Part shown: one piece after another, positions 54,212 to 63,062 of the stretch
Layout: each line of letters starts with the position of its first letter
Numbering within the stretch: position 1 is the stretch's first letter
NCBI RefSeq assembly: GCF_900110485.1
Contig: NZ_FODY01000003.1
Location: 124,001-188,000, forward strand
DNA: 64,000 bases
Direction of reading: 5' to 3'
Source of the DNA: Propionispora vibrioides
GTDB lineage: Bacteria > Bacillota > Negativicutes > Propionisporales > Propionisporaceae
Notes under the pieces: generated by a model
What the model saw: the letters and a program-made list of their open reading frames with translations, nothing else
What the model was told of the DNA's origin: nothing
Database searches by the model: none
Position numbers and translations under genes: made by a program

Positions 54212-55527
54212 TGGCTATGCTAATTCATCGTTTTCTCTGCTCACCGCTTTCATTTCCCGATAAACCTTGTCTGATCTGGGGCAGCCAACACCTGACTTAC
54301 CGGCAGTTGGCGGAACAGACCGACGAAATGGCCCGTTGTCTGGCAACGCAAATTAAGCCCAAAGAGGTCGTGCTAATCAAGCTGGCCCGCCCCCTGGAAC
54401 AATTGCTTTATTTTTTTGCCATTATCAAGGCGGGAGGAATTTGTCTGCTGGCCGACGCCGCTACCAGTGATGAATTATGCGCCCGTTTACTACATTCTCA
54501 GAACATTCACCTTTGCATTGACAGCCACTACAGACTGCCAGCAACACAGGCCGGCAGCCTGCCCCGAATCCTGCCGCAGGACTGTTTCCTGGGTGCGCTC
54601 AGCTCCGGCACCACAGGCACCCCTAAGATCATTTGGCGCAGCCACGCAAGCTGGGTCAGTGCTTTCGCCGCCCAGAGCCGGATATTTAAATTAAGCGGTG
54701 CTGCCACACTCTACCTGGCCGGTTCGCTTGTCTATACGGCCAACCTGAACGCCTGCCTCCACCTGCTGACGGAAGGCGGCACCGTCGTCTTTGCTTCGTC
54801 AGGTATGCCGCGCACCTGGGTACAGGAAATCACCGATTGTCAAATCAGCGCTTTATTTATGGTGCCGGCCAATTACAAACGGCTGCTCCACGCGCTAAAC
54901 GCTCCGCTGACAGCCATCACATCGTTGGTGACGGCAGGCGCCAAAATGGACCTAGCGACGTTAGAACGCCTGCTGATCTATTTTCCGTCAGCCCAAATCT
55001 GCGAATATTATGGCGCCAGTGAGCTTGGCCATATAAGCTATCTGCTGGCGGAAGATATCCTTGCCCATCCGACAGCAGTAGGCAAAGCGTTCCCCGGTGT
55101 AACCATTACCATCAGGGCAGATCAGACTATTTGGGTCAAAAGCCCCTATCTTGCTCCCGCTTATCAGCCGGAAGCCTCGGTCGGCGACCTGGGCGAATTG
55201 GATGAAAACGGCTTTCTCTATCTATGGGGGAGAAAAAACGGACTCATCAATACCGGCGGCGTCAAGGTCATCCCGGAGCAGGTGGAGCAGGTGCTGCTCA
55301 CCTGTCCCGGCATTGTTCAGGCCTGTGTCGCCGGTGTTAGCGACGCCTTGCGGGGGGAAAAGATCTATGCCTGGCTGGTGGCGCCGTCACTGACGACAGC
55401 CCAGGTACTTGATTTTTGCCACAGGCAACTGCTGCCCCACTGCCACCCACAGCGGATTATCTTTGTCCCGGAAATGCCGCTGACGACAACCGGCAAAATC
55501 GACCGCCTGCGTTTAAAAAACATGTAG
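54211..55527 (+). CDS. AMP-forming acyl-CoA synthetase/ligase, YhfT-like
   Basis: 438 residues from ATG 54211 (GTG 54205 and ATG 54217 are alternatives). Adenylate-forming enzyme: P-loop SSGTTGTPK near residue 135, EYYGASELG, GDLGELDENG and the C-terminal Lys in TTTGKIDR. Shorter than typical fatty acyl-CoA ligases. Third gene of the bioY operon; with the thiolase it may activate and shorten or extend an acyl chain linked to biotin or pimelate, which is inference from the B. subtilis parallel. Confidence 0.85.
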   Translation: MAMLIHRFLCSPLSFPDKPCLIWGSQHLTYRQLAEQTDEMARCLATQIKPKEVVLIKLARPLEQLLYFFAIIKAGGICLLADAATSDELCARLLHSQNIHLCIDSHYRLPATQAGSLPRILPQDCFLGALSSGTTGTPKIIWRSHASWVSAFAAQSRIFKLSGAATLYLAGSLVYTANLNACLHLLTEGGTVVFASSGMPRTWVQEITDCQISALFMVPANYKRLLHALNAPLTAITSLVTAGAKMDLATLERLLIYFPSAQICEYYGASELGHISYLLAEDILAHPTAVGKAFPGVTITIRADQTIWVKSPYLAPAYQPEASVGDLGELDENGFLYLWGRKNGLINTGGVKVIPEQVEQVLLTCPGIVQACVAGVSDALRGEKIYAWLVAPSLTTAQVLDFCHRQLLPHCHPQRIIFVPEMPLTTTGKIDRLRLKNM

Positions 55528-55911
55528 ATATGATAGTTTTCTTCATCGACTTTCTAACGCCTATCACTTTGCGCCATAGCAAAAGTATATCTATACTGTT
55601 TAGTTAAAACCTTATATGATCTAAACGAGAAGCCTTTCCGGCCTATTACGGAAAAAAGCGGTCCACAGGATGCTGACAGAGGAACGTTTCGAACAATTCG
55701 GAAACACGCCCTAACGCCCAATGCACGGAGGCTTTTCCGGTCCGTTACGGAAAAAGACGTGCCGTAGGCTGGAAAGCCCCACCTTTCCAAGTCTTTTGGA
55801 GTGTCGGACCTAGATTTTTTGGATACTTTGTATCATGACAAAAGTATCGGGCAAAGTTTTAAGAAAACCGACCGATTATCAGAACAAAAAATCTAACAGC
55901 AACAAAGATAA
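55528..55911. repeat. Gene-free stretch with imperfect direct repeat
   Basis: Two similar blocks, AGCCTTTCCGGCCTATTACG (from 55632) and GGCTTTTCCGGTCCGTTACG (from 55732), each running on into GGAAAAA, about 100 bases apart. A minus-strand open frame of 78 codons (55554-55790) spans both but has no ribosome site and a low-complexity look, so it is not called a gene. The block might be a dispersed element; no second copy occurs in this window. Confidence 0.45.
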
Positions 55912-55912
55912 A

Positions 55913-55946
55913 AGTCCCGCCGGCCAATATATGGCCAGGCGGGACT
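55913..55946 (-). terminator. Terminator of the MacAB-like operon
   Basis: Stem AGTCCCGCC / GGCGGGACT with inner GGCCA / TGGCC, followed on the minus strand by TTTTATCTTT. Confidence 0.85.
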
Positions 55947-55954
55947 CTCCTATT

Positions 55955-57172
55955 CTACTCAAACCGCAATGCATCAATGGGATCAAGCAGCGCGGCTTTG
56001 CGCGCCGGGTAGATGCCGAAAAACAGACCGATCATCACCGAAACTCCAAAAGCGGCCGCAATGGCCAGGACGGAAATAACGGTATTCCAGCCGGCAACCA
56101 TGGACACAATTTTGGCGCTGGCCACCCCAAGTCCGATCCCAACCAATCCACCGGCCACACTGATCACGATGGCTTCAATCAAAAACTGCATCAAGATGCT
56201 TCGATAGGTAGCGCCCAGCGATTTGCGGATACCGATCTCCCTGGTACGCTCGGTAACCGACACCAGCATGATGTTCATGATGCCGATGCCGCCCACCAGC
56301 AGCGATATGGAGGCAATAATGCCCAGCAGCAAGGTAATCATCCCTGTGGTTTCCTGGGCCGTAGCCATAATCGCCGCCAAATTGCGCACCGAAAAATCAT
56401 CGTCTACGCCGGCGGCCAGATGATGCCGGGTCCGCAGCAATGCAGTAACATCTTCCTGCACTTTATCAATAACCTTCTCATTTTCCACCTGAATACTGAT
56501 GGAGTTTACATAGGTAATCCCGATCATACGATCCTGAGCGGTGGTCAACGGCACCAGAATCAAATCATCCTGGTCCTGCCCCATAGACGACTGCCCTTTG
56601 GTCGCCAATACCCCGATCACCCGGAACGGGGCGCTGCCGATACGGATAGTCTTGCCCACCGGACTGACATTGCCAAACAGATTGGTAGCTACCGTGTTGC
56701 CCAGTACAGCTACCCGGGCCCGGGAATTGTCGTCGCTGGTATTAAAAAAGCTGCCCGCCGCCACCGTATAGTTACGTATGTCCAAAAACTCCGGTGTTGT
56801 CCCCTGTACGCTGGTTTTCCAGTTTTGATTGCCGTAAACAATTTGATACTGTTGACTTACGGTAGGAGCTACATAACTTACCCCGGAGATTTCCCGGGCA
56901 ATAGCTTTAGCGTCCTGATTGGTCAGCGTGATATTCGAGCCGGCCGCCAGGCGCACTCCGCCGGACGGCGAGTTAGCTCCCGGCATGACAATGAGCAGAT
57001 TGCTGCCCAGGCTGGCAATTGAACTTTGTACCTTCTGCTGGACGCCGAGGCCGATGGAAACCATGGCGATTACGGCGCCAACACCGATAATAATGCCCAG
57101 CATAGTGAGAATGGAGCGGAGCTTATTGGTCTTCAATCCTTCAAAGGCAATAGAAACACTTTCCCAGAACAT
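55955..57172 (-). CDS. MacB-like ABC exporter permease
   Basis: 405 residues from ATG 57172, 7 bases after GGGGG (an ATG at 57193 would overlap the ATPase gene). One N-terminal membrane segment (LTMLGIIIGVGAVIAMVSIG), a large extracytoplasmic domain of about 240 residues, then three C-terminal segments (SISLLVGGIGIMNIMLVSVTERTREIGIRKSLGA). This is the FtsX/MacB four-segment layout. It works with the ATPase and adaptor encoded just upstream to expel drugs, peptides or lipids. Confidence 0.92.
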   Translation of the reverse strand: MFWESVSIAFEGLKTNKLRSILTMLGIIIGVGAVIAMVSIGLGVQQKVQSSIASLGSNLLIVMPGANSPSGGVRLAAGSNITLTNQDAKAIAREISGVSYVAPTVSQQYQIVYGNQNWKTSVQGTTPEFLDIRNYTVAAGSFFNTSDDNSRARVAVLGNTVATNLFGNVSPVGKTIRIGSAPFRVIGVLATKGQSSMGQDQDDLILVPLTTAQDRMIGITYVNSISIQVENEKVIDKVQEDVTALLRTRHHLAAGVDDDFSVRNLAAIMATAQETTGMITLLLGIIASISLLVGGIGIMNIMLVSVTERTREIGIRKSLGATYRSILMQFLIEAIVISVAGGLVGIGLGVASAKIVSMVAGWNTVISVLAIAAAFGVSVMIGLFFGIYPARKAALLDPIDALRFE

Positions 57173-57183
57173 GCTCCCACCCC

Positions 57184-57858
57184 CTAATTGCATTCATCTC
57201 TGGTAATATTTCCATCCCGGACATGGATCACCCGTTTGGCATAGGCGGCAATGTCCGGTTCATGGGTTACCATGATAATCGTACGGCCCTGCTCATGTAA
57301 CCGGCAAAAAATATCCATAATCTCCAGGCTGGATTTGGTATCCAAATTGCCTGTCGGTTCGTCGGCAATAACAATGGCCGGATCGTTAATCAGCGCCCTG
57401 GCAATGGCAACCCTCTGCCGCTGTCCACCGGACAGTTCAGTCGGCAGATGATGTTTACGTTCTTCCAGCCCCACACGAGCCAGGGCCTGTGCCGCCTTTT
57501 CCAGGCGCTGCGTCTTTTCGACACCGGCATATACCAACGGCAATGCTACATTCTGCAAAGCCGACAGTTTGGTCAGCAAGTTAAAATTCTGAAATACAAA
57601 CCCTATTTTCTTATTGCGGGTCCAGGCCAATTGGTCGTCACTTAAAGCGGCCACTTCCTGCCCATCCAGCCGGTAGGAGCCACTGGTCGGGCGGTCAAGG
57701 CAGCCAAGAATATTCATCAAAGTCGATTTTCCCGAACCCGAAGGGCCGGTGATGGCGGCAAACTCCCCTTCAGCAATCGATAAGCTAACGCCTGCCAATG
57801 CGTACACTGTCGAATCACCCATCACATAGGTTTTGGTAACATCCGTTAAATCAATCAT
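57184..57858 (-). CDS. MacB-like ABC exporter ATPase
   Basis: 224 residues, LolD/MacB-type ATPase: GPSGSGKST, LSGGQRQRVAIARAL, VIADEPTGNLD, VTHEPDIA. It is separate from its permease, unlike Gram-negative MacB where both are fused. RBS AAGGAGG 7 bases before ATG. Second gene of the operon. Confidence 0.94.
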   Translation of the reverse strand: MIDLTDVTKTYVMGDSTVYALAGVSLSIAEGEFAAITGPSGSGKSTLMNILGCLDRPTSGSYRLDGQEVAALSDDQLAWTRNKKIGFVFQNFNLLTKLSALQNVALPLVYAGVEKTQRLEKAAQALARVGLEERKHHLPTELSGGQRQRVAIARALINDPAIVIADEPTGNLDTKSSLEIMDIFCRLHEQGRTIIMVTHEPDIAAYAKRVIHVRDGNITRDECN

Positions 57859-57871
57859 GTTTTAGCCCTCC

Positions 57872-58948
57872 TTATAGCGGAGGTCCCTGATGCTGATTCT
57901 GAGTTTTGGTGATAGCGGCTTTGGCAGCAGGTATAACCACTTGGGCCCCTTCCTGGAGTCCGCTTATAATTTCGCTATGCTGATCATCGCTTAAACCAAC
58001 TTGTACCGGCACATCTTCCACTTTGCCATTGACCATGACCTGTACATATTTTTGCCCGCCATTATCCTTCACCGCCGCCAGCGGCACAAGCATGGCATTG
58101 GTGCTTTGACCGGTAATAATATTTACTCTGGCAGTCATCGTCGGATATAGCAGCCCCTGGGTCTGATCTACATCCACATAGACAGGATAGTAAACGACAT
58201 TGGACGAAGTGGTCGCACTTTTGGAAATACTGGTCACTTTGCCGTTAAAGGTCGTATCGGTATAGGCATCGACTGTAAACGTCACATTCTGCCCCACCTT
58301 GATCTTGCCAATATCCGTTTCATCGACCAGCACTTTGATTTGCATTTTAGACATATCCGCTACAGTCATGATGACCTGCGGACTGGAAATACCCTGGGCC
58401 ACAGTTTGGCCGGCCGGGGTCGGTTTACCGACAACCACGCCGTCAATGGGAGATTTGATTACATAATAATCAAGTTGCGCCGCGTAATTGTTGTAGGTTG
58501 ACTGGGCCACTAAGTAATTGGTCCGCTCCGCCTCCAGCTCCTGAGTGGATAAACCACCTACGGAAGCCAGCTTTTTGCCGCGTTCATAAATGGCTGCGTA
58601 ATTTTGCAGTTGTGCCTGGTATTGCGACAATTGCGCCCGCAAGGTCGTATCATCCAGGACAAGCAATACCTGACCGGCTTTTACCAGATCGTTCTCCTGC
58701 ACCTTCATTTCAGAAATCAACCCTGTTACCCGTGAACTAATCTCTACCGAATTAACCGCCGATATGGTGCCAGTAGCTGAAACCGTCTCTTGTACGTCGC
58801 CACGGCTCACTGCCGTCGTGCTTTCTTTAACCACCGGCGTACTGCTCTTTTGATAGTAAACCGCGCCGCCGGCTGCCGCAGCAGCCAGTACGGCCACAAC
58901 CACAATCCATGTTTTATGTTTCGTTAAGGGCTTCCAACTTATTTGCAT
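57872..58948 (-). CDS. MacA-like membrane-fusion (adaptor) protein
   Basis: 358 residues from ATG 58948, 8 bases after GAGG; the frame runs on to 59041 without a ribosome site. N-terminal membrane anchor (TWIVVVAVLAAAAAGGAVYY), lipoyl-like halves (VSATGTISAVNSVEISSRVTG and IDGVVVGKPTPAGQTV), a coiled-coil hairpin between them (LSQYQAQLQNYAAIYERGKKLA), and beta-barrel. First gene of the exporter operon, divergent from a MarR regulator. Confidence 0.92.
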   Translation of the reverse strand: MQISWKPLTKHKTWIVVVAVLAAAAAGGAVYYQKSSTPVVKESTTAVSRGDVQETVSATGTISAVNSVEISSRVTGLISEMKVQENDLVKAGQVLLVLDDTTLRAQLSQYQAQLQNYAAIYERGKKLASVGGLSTQELEAERTNYLVAQSTYNNYAAQLDYYVIKSPIDGVVVGKPTPAGQTVAQGISSPQVIMTVADMSKMQIKVLVDETDIGKIKVGQNVTFTVDAYTDTTFNGKVTSISKSATTSSNVVYYPVYVDVDQTQGLLYPTMTARVNIITGQSTNAMLVPLAAVKDNGGQKYVQVMVNGKVEDVPVQVGLSDDQHSEIISGLQEGAQVVIPAAKAAITKTQNQHQGPPL

Positions 58949-59129
58949 AGTATAATCCTCGCTTAAAAATTGTATAAAAAACCGCGATGAAAAACATCTG
59001 TCCCTCTCGCCTTTTCCCGCTCCTTTCCGCCATTTTGACACGTTACCTTCTATCGACTTTTACTGCCATTTGTGTTACACTATCTCTGAAAATATTCACT
59101 ATTGCGAAATATCCATGATTCTATATCTT

Positions 59130-59145
59130 TAATAATTGTTTATTA
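59130..59145. promoter_or_regulatory. Candidate MarR operator
   Basis: TAATAA-TTGT-TTATTA, a perfect palindrome in the 269-base divergent region between the exporter operon and the marR-type gene. Confidence 0.4.
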
Positions 59146-59217
59146 TATCTTATCCTCTCCCCTATCTCAGTGTCAATCTTAGCAACAAATGTAAAATATG
59201 CTACAGGAGGGAATTTC

Positions 59218-59652
59218 TTGGATTACCGTCAAACTGCGGAAACCTTATTTCATTTGATCCCCCTGCTTGAAAAAAATTTCGTCCGGCCGGTCATGCAGCA
59301 GAGCAGGCTCCCGCTCAGCCCGGCACAGATACGGGTGCTGGTAAGATTGAGTGATAAAAAGGGCACCACCATGACCTCCCTGGCCAAAGAGCTGGTTATG
59401 TCCAAACAACAAATGACCCCGATTGTTGACAAACTGGTGGCGGAAAACCTGGTGAAACGTGAACCGGACATGGAAGATCGCCGGATCATTCACATCGTAC
59501 TTACCGCCGCTGGATACGAAATGCGGGAAAAATGCAAAGTGGAAACACTTGCCATCCTGCAGGAAAAGTTATCCGGCCTGAACGATGAGGACTTGACCGC
59601 CCTGCATATCGCCCTTACTGATTTATATGCCGTCATTCATAAAATACCATAA
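59218..59652 (+). CDS. MarR-family transcriptional regulator
   Basis: 144 residues from TTG 59218, 8 bases after AGGAGGG (the frame extends 16 codons further without a ribosome site). Winged helix: LSPAQIRVLVRLSDKKGTTM, TSLAKELVMSKQQMTPIVDKLV, wing motif REPDMEDRRIIHIVLT. Divergent from the MacAB-like exporter, so it probably represses the exporter until a ligand binds. Confidence 0.9.
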   Translation: MDYRQTAETLFHLIPLLEKNFVRPVMQQSRLPLSPAQIRVLVRLSDKKGTTMTSLAKELVMSKQQMTPIVDKLVAENLVKREPDMEDRRIIHIVLTAAGYEMREKCKVETLAILQEKLSGLNDEDLTALHIALTDLYAVIHKIP

Positions 59653-59710
59653 CGGGATGACGGTATCAGCATACACGACAATCTTTTATTTTTCTTTAAT
59701 CAAATAAAAA

Positions 59711-59750
59711 GAGATATCCGCGTCCTCATCGGCCGAATATCTCCTTTTTT
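59711..59750 (+). terminator. Terminator of the marR-type gene
   Basis: Stem GAGATATCCG / CGAATATCTC, one mismatch, then CTTTTTT. Confidence 0.8.
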
Positions 59751-59794
59751 ATTGCTAAAGCCAGTAAACATCCCAAAGAGGAGGAACTAACACC

Positions 59795-60106
59795 ATGCTG
59801 AATATTAAAATTCTCGGTTCTCAGTGCGCCGTCAGCGACTATTATCAGGAAGTCGTGGAAAAAACAGCGCAGGAGCTTGGCCTTGCCTATAGGATTGAAA
59901 AAATAGAAGCCGAGGATATCCTCCAGCGGGAATATAATGTCTATGTTGGCTGTCTCATCGGCTATTGCCCCGGCTGCAACCACGCGCCCCGCGACAGCGT
60001 CAGCGACCGGTACACACCGGCTCTGGTGCTCAACGGAAAGCTGGTACTGCATAGCCGGTTTCCCGACGAAAGCGAGTTTCGCAAGCTGCTCGCCGAGTTT
60101 TCCTAG
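59795..60106 (+). CDS. Thioredoxin-fold-like protein with a Cys cluster
   Basis: 103 residues. The start MLNIKILGSQC and the segment YTPALVLNGKLVLHSRFP-EESEF-like end match small thioredoxin-fold redox proteins, but the usual CxxC after ILG is CAVS. A second Cys set, GCLIGYCPGCNH (about residues 52-63), is present instead. RBS GAGGAGG. It could be a redox or metal-binding variant; it lies alone between two terminated units. Confidence 0.65.
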   Translation: MLNIKILGSQCAVSDYYQEVVEKTAQELGLAYRIEKIEAEDILQREYNVYVGCLIGYCPGCNHAPRDSVSDRYTPALVLNGKLVLHSRFPDESEFRKLLAEFS

Positions 60107-60111
60107 TCCCC

Positions 60112-60215
60112 GCCAACTTTGAAACAGGGGCCGCTATTCCTGCAAAATTTCGCGTGCCCTTTGGGGGGTATAATTCGTCCGGCGCAGAAATCACTCGCCA
60201 TGGTGCATTCCGTTA
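60112..60215. repeat. Worn fragment of repeat family 2
   Basis: CTTTGAAACAGGGGCCGCTATTCCTGC and GAAATCACTCGCC recall the interior of copies 1 and 2 (CTTGAAATAGGGTTCGCTATTCCTGC, TCTCTCGCC). The ends are not recognisable. Confidence 0.4.
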
Positions 60216-60230
60216 GTTTGAAGACACAGT

Positions 60231-61166
60231 TTAGGATTCCATCGCCTTTTTCAGACTAACGGCATAAGCCTCCACCTTTTTAAACCAAGCCGTTTTCCCC
60301 AGGGAAAGCAGCAGCAGCGCTGACCAAATAGAGGCAAACGTTACCGCATGCACGGCGGTAAACTGTTCGTGATATAAAAAGACTCCGATAAGCAAGGCAA
60401 TGGTCGGCGACAAATACTGGACAAAGCTCAGTACCGTAAGTGACAGGCGATTAGCGCTATTGGCAAACAATAGCAGCGGAATAGCGGTAATAATACCAGT
60501 ACCCGCCAGCAGGACCGCCGTGGTGGAAAAGCCGGTCAAACCGGTTGTTGCACCGCCTTGGTGAAAATAGAATAAATAGAAAAGCGCCGGCGGCGTCACC
60601 AGGCAGGTCTCCAGCGTCAGCCCGGCAACAGCCGTAACCTTGGCCAGTTTTTTGCACAGGCCATACAACCCGAAGGAAAGTGCCAGCGCCAAGGCCACCC
60701 AGGGAACGGTGCCGATATGAACAGCCATGAACATAACCCCGGCCAAAGCCAGCAAAGCAGAGATCATCTGCCAGAAGCTCAACCGCTCCTTCAAGACAAC
60801 AATGGCCAGAAAAATACTGACCAGCGGATTGATGTAATAACCCAGACTGGTCTCAATAATCCGGTCATGATTGACCGCCCAAATATAGGTCAGCCAATTC
60901 AGGCTGATCAGGACAGAACCGGAGGCAAGGGCCAGCCATCGCTTAGTGTCACTGAAAATCTCCCTGCATTCCGCTATAAACTGCCCGCCGCGGTTAACAC
61001 AAACCACCACAAGCATCATAAAGATAAAAGACCAGACAATACGGTGAGCCAGTATGGTATAGGCCGGAACGTCCAGCAGCAGCCGCCAGTAGATGGGTAA
61101 AATTCCCCACAGTACATAGGAGCCGACGGCGGACGCCAGGCCGGAAAATGTTTGATTCATAATCAA
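60231..61166 (-). CDS. rarD: EamA/RarD-type transporter
   Basis: 311 residues, ten hydrophobic segments in two EamA halves. The N-terminal VGSYVLWGILPIYWRLL, HRIVWSF and WLTYIWAVNHDRIIETSLGYYINPL are characteristic of RarD, a drug/metabolite-superfamily permease of uncertain substrate. Start is TTG 61166 (6 bases after AAAGG) or ATG 61160. Bordered upstream by repeat copy 5. Confidence 0.88.
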   Translation of the reverse strand: MIMNQTFSGLASAVGSYVLWGILPIYWRLLLDVPAYTILAHRIVWSFIFMMLVVVCVNRGGQFIAECREIFSDTKRWLALASGSVLISLNWLTYIWAVNHDRIIETSLGYYINPLVSIFLAIVVLKERLSFWQMISALLALAGVMFMAVHIGTVPWVALALALSFGLYGLCKKLAKVTAVAGLTLETCLVTPPALFYLFYFHQGGATTGLTGFSTTAVLLAGTGIITAIPLLLFANSANRLSLTVLSFVQYLSPTIALLIGVFLYHEQFTAVHAVTFASIWSALLLLSLGKTAWFKKVEAYAVSLKKAMES

Positions 61167-61207
61167 AGGTTACCTTTCTAAAAAGAATTAAGGTTTTTTT
61201 TAAAATC

Positions 61208-61294
61208 TAGGGAGCCGCTGATTTAATGAGCCTGTCAGCCAGACGGAAAAAGATCCGCCAGGCTGTGCAGTGTGAATTAATCAGTGGTTCCCTA
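61208..61294. repeat. Dispersed repeat family 2, copy 5 (short form)
   Basis: 87 bases. TAGGGAGCCGCTGATTTAAT at the left, ATTAATCAGTGGTTCCCTA at the right; most of the interior is deleted. The right end overlaps the stop codon of the next gene. Confidence 0.8.
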
Positions 61295-62299
61295 GGGGGT
61301 TATGAGATGAATAGGCGTACCGTTAATGAAAGCCTGCAGCGTTTCCAAATGAACGGCCAGCATGCTGGCAATGGCTTCTTCGGTAAACCAGCCGATATGC
61401 GGTGTGATTAACACATTTTTATGGCGCAGCAGACGCTGATTCAGCGCATAGGTCTCCAGTTGGGCGCCGGTCAGCTCCGGTGTAAGCAGACGGCTGTCCT
61501 GGCAGAGCTTTTCTTCCTCCAGAACGTCCAAAGCAACACCCCGCAAGATGCCCTCTTCCAGTCCCCACAGCAGCGCCCTGGTATCGCAGATTTCGCCGCG
61601 CGAGGTATTGATCAGCACAGCCCCCGGTTTGCAGTGGCTTATTTTATCCTGATTGAATAGATGAAAGGTTTCCGGGCTGGCTGCCAGGTGCAGCGACAGA
61701 ATATCACTTTCAGCCAGTACTGTAGCCAAATCGGCGTAGGCAAACCCTAGCCGCTCCGCTTCATCGGTTCTTTGCCGGCGGCTATAGGCCAGCACCCTCA
61801 TGCCAAAGGCGTTAGCCAGTTCAATTACTTTCAGCCCGATTTTCCCGGTGCCGATAATGCCCAGTGTTTTGCCGCGCAGCGTTCTGCCGCGCAGCCCCTG
61901 CCAGGAGAAGTTATTATCCCTGGCCTGTAAAAAAGCCGTGTGAGCGTGCCGCAGCAACATCAGCATGAGCGCAACCGTGTGCTCGGCTACCGCATCGTCA
62001 CTGTAGCCTGGTGTATTGGCGACCAGAATGCCCTGCCTGGCGCAAGCCCTGACATCGACATTAACAAAACCGGTGCAGCCCAGCGCAATCAGCCTGGTGC
62101 CGGTCAGTTGCTCTATGATCTTTTCCGTTACCGGTGAGTAATTAATCACCGAGATAATTTCACAGTCCTTTATTGCCGGGATATGCTGCTGTCCCAGAGT
62201 TTCCGCATAGAATAGCAATTCAACGCCCGGCAGATTGCGGCTATAAAATTCTTTGCGTTTTTTATCGCATTCGAAAAAAGCGATTTTCCTAACAGTCAA
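61292..62299 (-). CDS. D-2-hydroxyacid dehydrogenase
   Basis: 335 residues from TTG 62299, 7 bases after GAGGG (GTG 62308 is directly behind the site). NAD-binding motif LGIIGTGKIGLKV, substrate Arg in NTSRGEICD, Glu in LDVLEEEKL and catalytic His in LITPHIGWFT: the D-lactate dehydrogenase-like layout. It reduces a 2-keto acid (pyruvate, or a longer one) to the D-hydroxy acid. The stop codon TAG is formed by the end of repeat copy 5. Confidence 0.9.
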   Translation of the reverse strand: MTVRKIAFFECDKKRKEFYSRNLPGVELLFYAETLGQQHIPAIKDCEIISVINYSPVTEKIIEQLTGTRLIALGCTGFVNVDVRACARQGILVANTPGYSDDAVAEHTVALMLMLLRHAHTAFLQARDNNFSWQGLRGRTLRGKTLGIIGTGKIGLKVIELANAFGMRVLAYSRRQRTDEAERLGFAYADLATVLAESDILSLHLAASPETFHLFNQDKISHCKPGAVLINTSRGEICDTRALLWGLEEGILRGVALDVLEEEKLCQDSRLLTPELTGAQLETYALNQRLLRHKNVLITPHIGWFTEEAIASMLAVHLETLQAFINGTPIHLITP

Positions 62300-62389
62300 A
62301 CCTGCCACCCTCTTTCTTCCAACCCCAGATGGCTGGAAAATACCCTGCCACTTATATTGCCTATTGTACTACGATCGGTCCATAATGGA

Positions 62390-62436
62390 AAGAAGGAAAA
62401 CACCAACCGCCGGAGGCAGTCGATGTTTTCCTTCTT
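62390..62436 (-). terminator. Terminator of the membrane-protein gene
   Basis: Stem AAGAAGGAAAACA / TGTTTTCCTTCTT (62390-62402 with 62424-62436). Confidence 0.75.
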
Positions 62437-62462
62437 TTGCTTTTTCTACTATCCCCACTTTT

Positions 62463-62966
62463 TTATTGCGGGTGACTCATATGTCCGCCCGGCATGTGCA
62501 TCGCCCCAGGGTTCCATCCCATGATGGTGGGATCAATCATGCCAAACACCATGGCCACATGGGCCACGACCAAAAAGACGGTCAACAAAATGAAATGGAG
62601 TTTCATTTTTTCTTCCTGAGTTTTACCACCGCCAATCACGCCCAGTTCCAGCAGCGCGATGGAAAACAGTGGAATCACTCCGCTCAAATAGGCTCCCACG
62701 GCAATCAAATCTGCCGCGCCCCGCCAGGCAAGGGTGGGAACTACCGTAACCGACAGTTGCAGGAAAACACCTAAGAAGTAAATGCCCAGCACAATGCCGA
62801 TCCACTTGTTCCAGGTCCGCACAGCGCCGGCCTGCAGCCGGTTAAAAACCACGAAAAACTCAGTAGCAACAAGCGCTTCCGCCAACGCTACCGGAATCAC
62901 CATATATATAATCAGATTCCAGGGCTGGTTCACTGCCAATAATTCCATGTAATGCGTCATGTTCAC
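62463..62966 (-). CDS. Hypothetical membrane protein next to hybB
   Basis: 167 residues from GTG 62966 (ATG two codons on). Four hydrophobic segments (LIIYMVIPVALAEALVATEF, WIGIVLGIYFLGVFLQL, GVIPLFSIALLELGVI, FILLTVFLVVAHVAMVFGMI) and a Met/His-rich tail (MHMPGGHMSH) that could bind copper or heme. No family recognised with certainty. Downstream of the HybB-like gene on the same strand, so it may be part of a hydrogenase or quinone-linked complex. Confidence 0.75.
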   Translation of the reverse strand: MNMTHYMELLAVNQPWNLIIYMVIPVALAEALVATEFFVVFNRLQAGAVRTWNKWIGIVLGIYFLGVFLQLSVTVVPTLAWRGAADLIAVGAYLSGVIPLFSIALLELGVIGGGKTQEEKMKLHFILLTVFLVVAHVAMVFGMIDPTIMGWNPGAMHMPGGHMSHPQ

Positions 62967-63062
62967 TTTTCATCTCTCCTTTAACCTGTAGTTACTTACT
63001 ATAGCAGATCATTGTGAAGATATTGTGAAGAAAAGATGAAAGAATTATGAATGGCGCACGCC

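Noticed and set aside
55554-55790. 78-codon minus-strand frame across the duplicated segments
   Set aside because: No ribosome site; its sequence mostly reflects the repeated DNA. Kept as a repeat region instead.
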